Shown piece by piece: positions 5,363 to 6,557 of a stretch of 6,557 bases of DNA. The notes below the pieces were generated by a model. That model saw nothing but the letters and a program-made list of their open reading frames with translations, was not told where the DNA came from and made no database searches. Location: contig CALBNX010000085.1 of the NCBI GenBank assembly GCA_937896885.1, positions 1 to 6,557 of the forward strand. Direction: 5' to 3'. Source of the stretch: an uncultured Clostridia bacterium (GTDB lineage: Bacteria; Bacillota; Clostridia; Oscillospirales; Acutalibacteraceae). Within the stretch, counting starts at the first letter, position 1; each line of letters starts with the position of its first letter. A program made the position numbers and the translations under genes.

Positions 5363-6404
5363 AATTCAATATCTTTTCTGTTAGTTTATCTGCACTTTCT
5401 CTTGCTGTATCACCATCACAATACCCCTTTGTTAAATCTGCGATTTTGAATCGTGTATCTCGTCCGTTAAAGAGTGAGAAAACGCATTTATCCAAAAATG
5501 TATTTTCTGCAGACAATAGACTTTGCACTTTTTCGTCACATTCAATGTATTCACTATTTAAAAACCGTGTTGCATAGATTTTCTCATAAGGCTCAAAGGG
5601 TAAAATGCGATTTTCATCTGTGATTGTCACGCAAATGCTTGCTGTGGGAAAAACAATAGTGTTTGGAATATCACCCCCAAAATATGACGGGCAAACAATA
5701 AATGGGATTTTCTCTCTGATGGCATAATCTTTTAATACGCCAATAATAACTGACCCTGCAAAGCCCCAGATATCTTGGATTTCAATAACCTTTTCTACAT
5801 TTTCAAACAAAGTGTCAAAATGTGTGTGAATACCAAGGGGAGTGGGCGAAGTGAGAAGTCGCATTTTGCCGTTACCCCTCTCTTTTGAATCGCGGAAATT
5901 TCTCAAACAAAATCGGCTTATAAAATTTATGACTTTTCTATCATTGAGATAAGGTGACACAGTTTCGTGAATTCTTTCACGAGTTTTAGATGCAGTTTTT
6001 AAGTGCTCGCATCCCTTTTTATAAAAGTTATTTTCTTTAATTTTGAGTGTGAGAATTTCTCGTCTTAAATCTAAGGCATAATCTTTATTGTCCGATATAT
6101 TTATCGGTTTTTCCCAAGCGCCAAGAAGAATAGGATGTATTTTGCTGTAACCACTATCAGAAATGATATATGTATTTGTGTTTTCTATGTAAATCCCGTC
6201 TAAAGATTCGTCAAAAAAAGGATTGAAAACTGTTAGATTAAATCCACGAAAGTTTTTAACTAGTTGATTAAAGAACGTTGCCCTTTCAAAATCGTCACAA
6301 GTGTTTGCTATAAAAACCTTTGAAGACAGGTCATTTTTGTAAATTGTATGGTATGTACTTATATATCCTTTATTACAAATGGCGCTCGAAAAATACTTTT
6401 TCAT
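5361..6404 (-). CDS. Two-domain P-loop NTPase-like protein with both Walker A motifs lost
   Basis: A 347-aa soluble protein whose function I do not know. From memory it resembles a clostridial family of hypothetical tandem P-loop ATPases (the PRK06851 type). The matching landmarks are FSSAICNKGYISTYHTIY (5-22), the SLDGIYIE segment (67-74) and the central charged helix region (about 105-170). The second half repeats the first: residues 182-265 (LLTSPTPLGIHTHFDTLFENV onward to VTITDEN) align with 4-85. In family members each half should hold a GxxGTGKST loop. Here the equivalents are ANTCDDFERAT (33-43) and QDIWGFAGSV (210-219), with no catalytic lysine in either. It is probably a non-ATPase descendant or a binding/scaffold protein. 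There are no membrane segments. The ATG at 6404 has GAGGTG 5 nt upstream. It is convergent with rpsR and divergent from the fba-like gene. The frame is fully open, arguing against a pseudogene. Confidence 0.7.
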   Translation of the reverse strand: MKKYFSSAICNKGYISTYHTIYKNDLSSKVFIANTCDDFERATFFNQLVKNFRGFNLTVFNPFFDESLDGIYIENTNTYIISDSGYSKIHPILLGAWEKPINISDNKDYALDLRREILTLKIKENNFYKKGCEHLKTASKTRERIHETVSPYLNDRKVINFISRFCLRNFRDSKERGNGKMRLLTSPTPLGIHTHFDTLFENVEKVIEIQDIWGFAGSVIIGVLKDYAIREKIPFIVCPSYFGGDIPNTIVFPTASICVTITDENRILPFEPYEKIYATRFLNSEYIECDEKVQSLLSAENTFLDKCVFSLFNGRDTRFKIADLTKGYCDGDTARESADKLTEKILN

Positions 6405-6421
6405 AATATCACCTCATATCC

Positions 6422-6450
6422 ATACTATTCGGTAGCTTTAATTTTGTTAA
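6422..6450 (-). promoter_or_regulatory. Promoter for the NTPase-like gene
   Basis: On the minus strand TTAACA (6450 down to 6445) and TAGTAT (6427 down to 6422) are separated by exactly 17 nt and lie 17 nt before the ATG at 6404. The -35 matches consensus at five of six positions and the -10 at four of six, so this should be a moderate promoter with a very short leader. Confidence 0.5.
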
Positions 6451-6454
6451 TTTG

Positions 6455-6483
6455 TTGACATTTGTGGAGTGGTATTATATAAT
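6455..6483 (+). promoter_or_regulatory. Perfect-consensus sigma-A promoter for the fba-like gene
   Basis: TTGACA (6455-6460), a 17-nt spacer and TATAAT (6478-6483) match the consensus at all twelve positions. Transcription should start near 6490 and leave a leader of about 30 nt with AGGAG at 6504-6508. Its -35 box is 4 bp from that of the divergent promoter, so the two would compete for polymerase. Confidence 0.88.
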
Positions 6484-6519
6484 AATTGCGGAAAATTTTT
6501 ATTAGGAGTGTATTAAATT

Positions 6520-6557
6520 ATGCCATTAGTAAATGCAAAAGAAATGCTTACAAAAGC
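6520..6557 (+). CDS. fba: Class II fructose-bisphosphate aldolase, 5' end only
   Basis: Only 12 complete codons lie in the window: MPLVNAKEMLTK, with a likely Ala next. This is the characteristic start of bacterial class II fructose-1,6-bisphosphate aldolase, the zinc enzyme of glycolysis and gluconeogenesis that splits fructose-1,6-bisphosphate into dihydroxyacetone phosphate and glyceraldehyde-3-phosphate. The AGGAG site is 11 nt before the ATG, rather long spacing. The perfect-consensus promoter suits a highly expressed central-metabolism gene. The catalytic residues are outside the window, so the call rests on the N-terminus and promoter strength. Confidence 0.72.
   Translation, partial: MPLVNAKEMLTK

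Overview
The window looks like chromosomal DNA of a low-GC Gram-positive bacterium, most likely a clostridium (Bacillota, Clostridia). It is AT-rich, has strong GGAGG-type ribosome binding sites and near-consensus sigma-A promoters, and carries a rpsF-ssb-rpsR operon, a NatA/NatB-type ABC exporter and the start of a class II fructose-bisphosphate aldolase. The taxonomic call is inference from these traits. No marker gene was compared.

Layout from left to right: (1) Positions 1-236 hold two stem-loop terminators and no confident gene, only a doubtful 28-codon ORF. (2) Positions 237-2380, minus strand, are a two-gene ABC exporter operon. The ATPase gene comes first and overlaps the permease gene by ATGA. 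(3) Positions 2381-2553 are a divergent promoter region with three 21-bp-spaced AAGATTT repeats. (4) Positions 2554-4011, plus strand, are a polytopic membrane protein of the O-antigen ligase/polymerase type. (5) Positions 4008-5362, plus strand, are the ribosomal protein S6 / SSB / S18 operon. It has its own extended -10 promoter, a structured leader that may be an autoregulatory S6:S18 site, and a strong terminator after rpsR. A 162-nt imperfect palindrome fills almost the whole ssb-rpsR gap. (6) Positions 5361-6404, minus strand, are a protein that appears to be two P-loop NTPase-like halves, both without a usable Walker A motif. (7) Positions 6405-6557 are a compact divergent promoter pair and the first 12 codons of an fba-like gene that runs off the window.

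The housekeeping operon links translation (S6 and S18 are neighbours in the 30S platform) with DNA replication and repair (SSB), a common bacterial arrangement. The ABC pair and the O-antigen ligase-like gene are both envelope functions transcribed divergently, but nothing in the sequence shows that they work together.

The items most worth following up are the ssb-rpsR palindrome, whose mismatches become G-U pairs only when read on the minus strand; the doubly degenerate NTPase-like protein; and the rpsF leader with its mutually exclusive hairpins. I see no CRISPR array, tRNA, rRNA, transposase or phage gene, and no obvious complete new multi-gene system.
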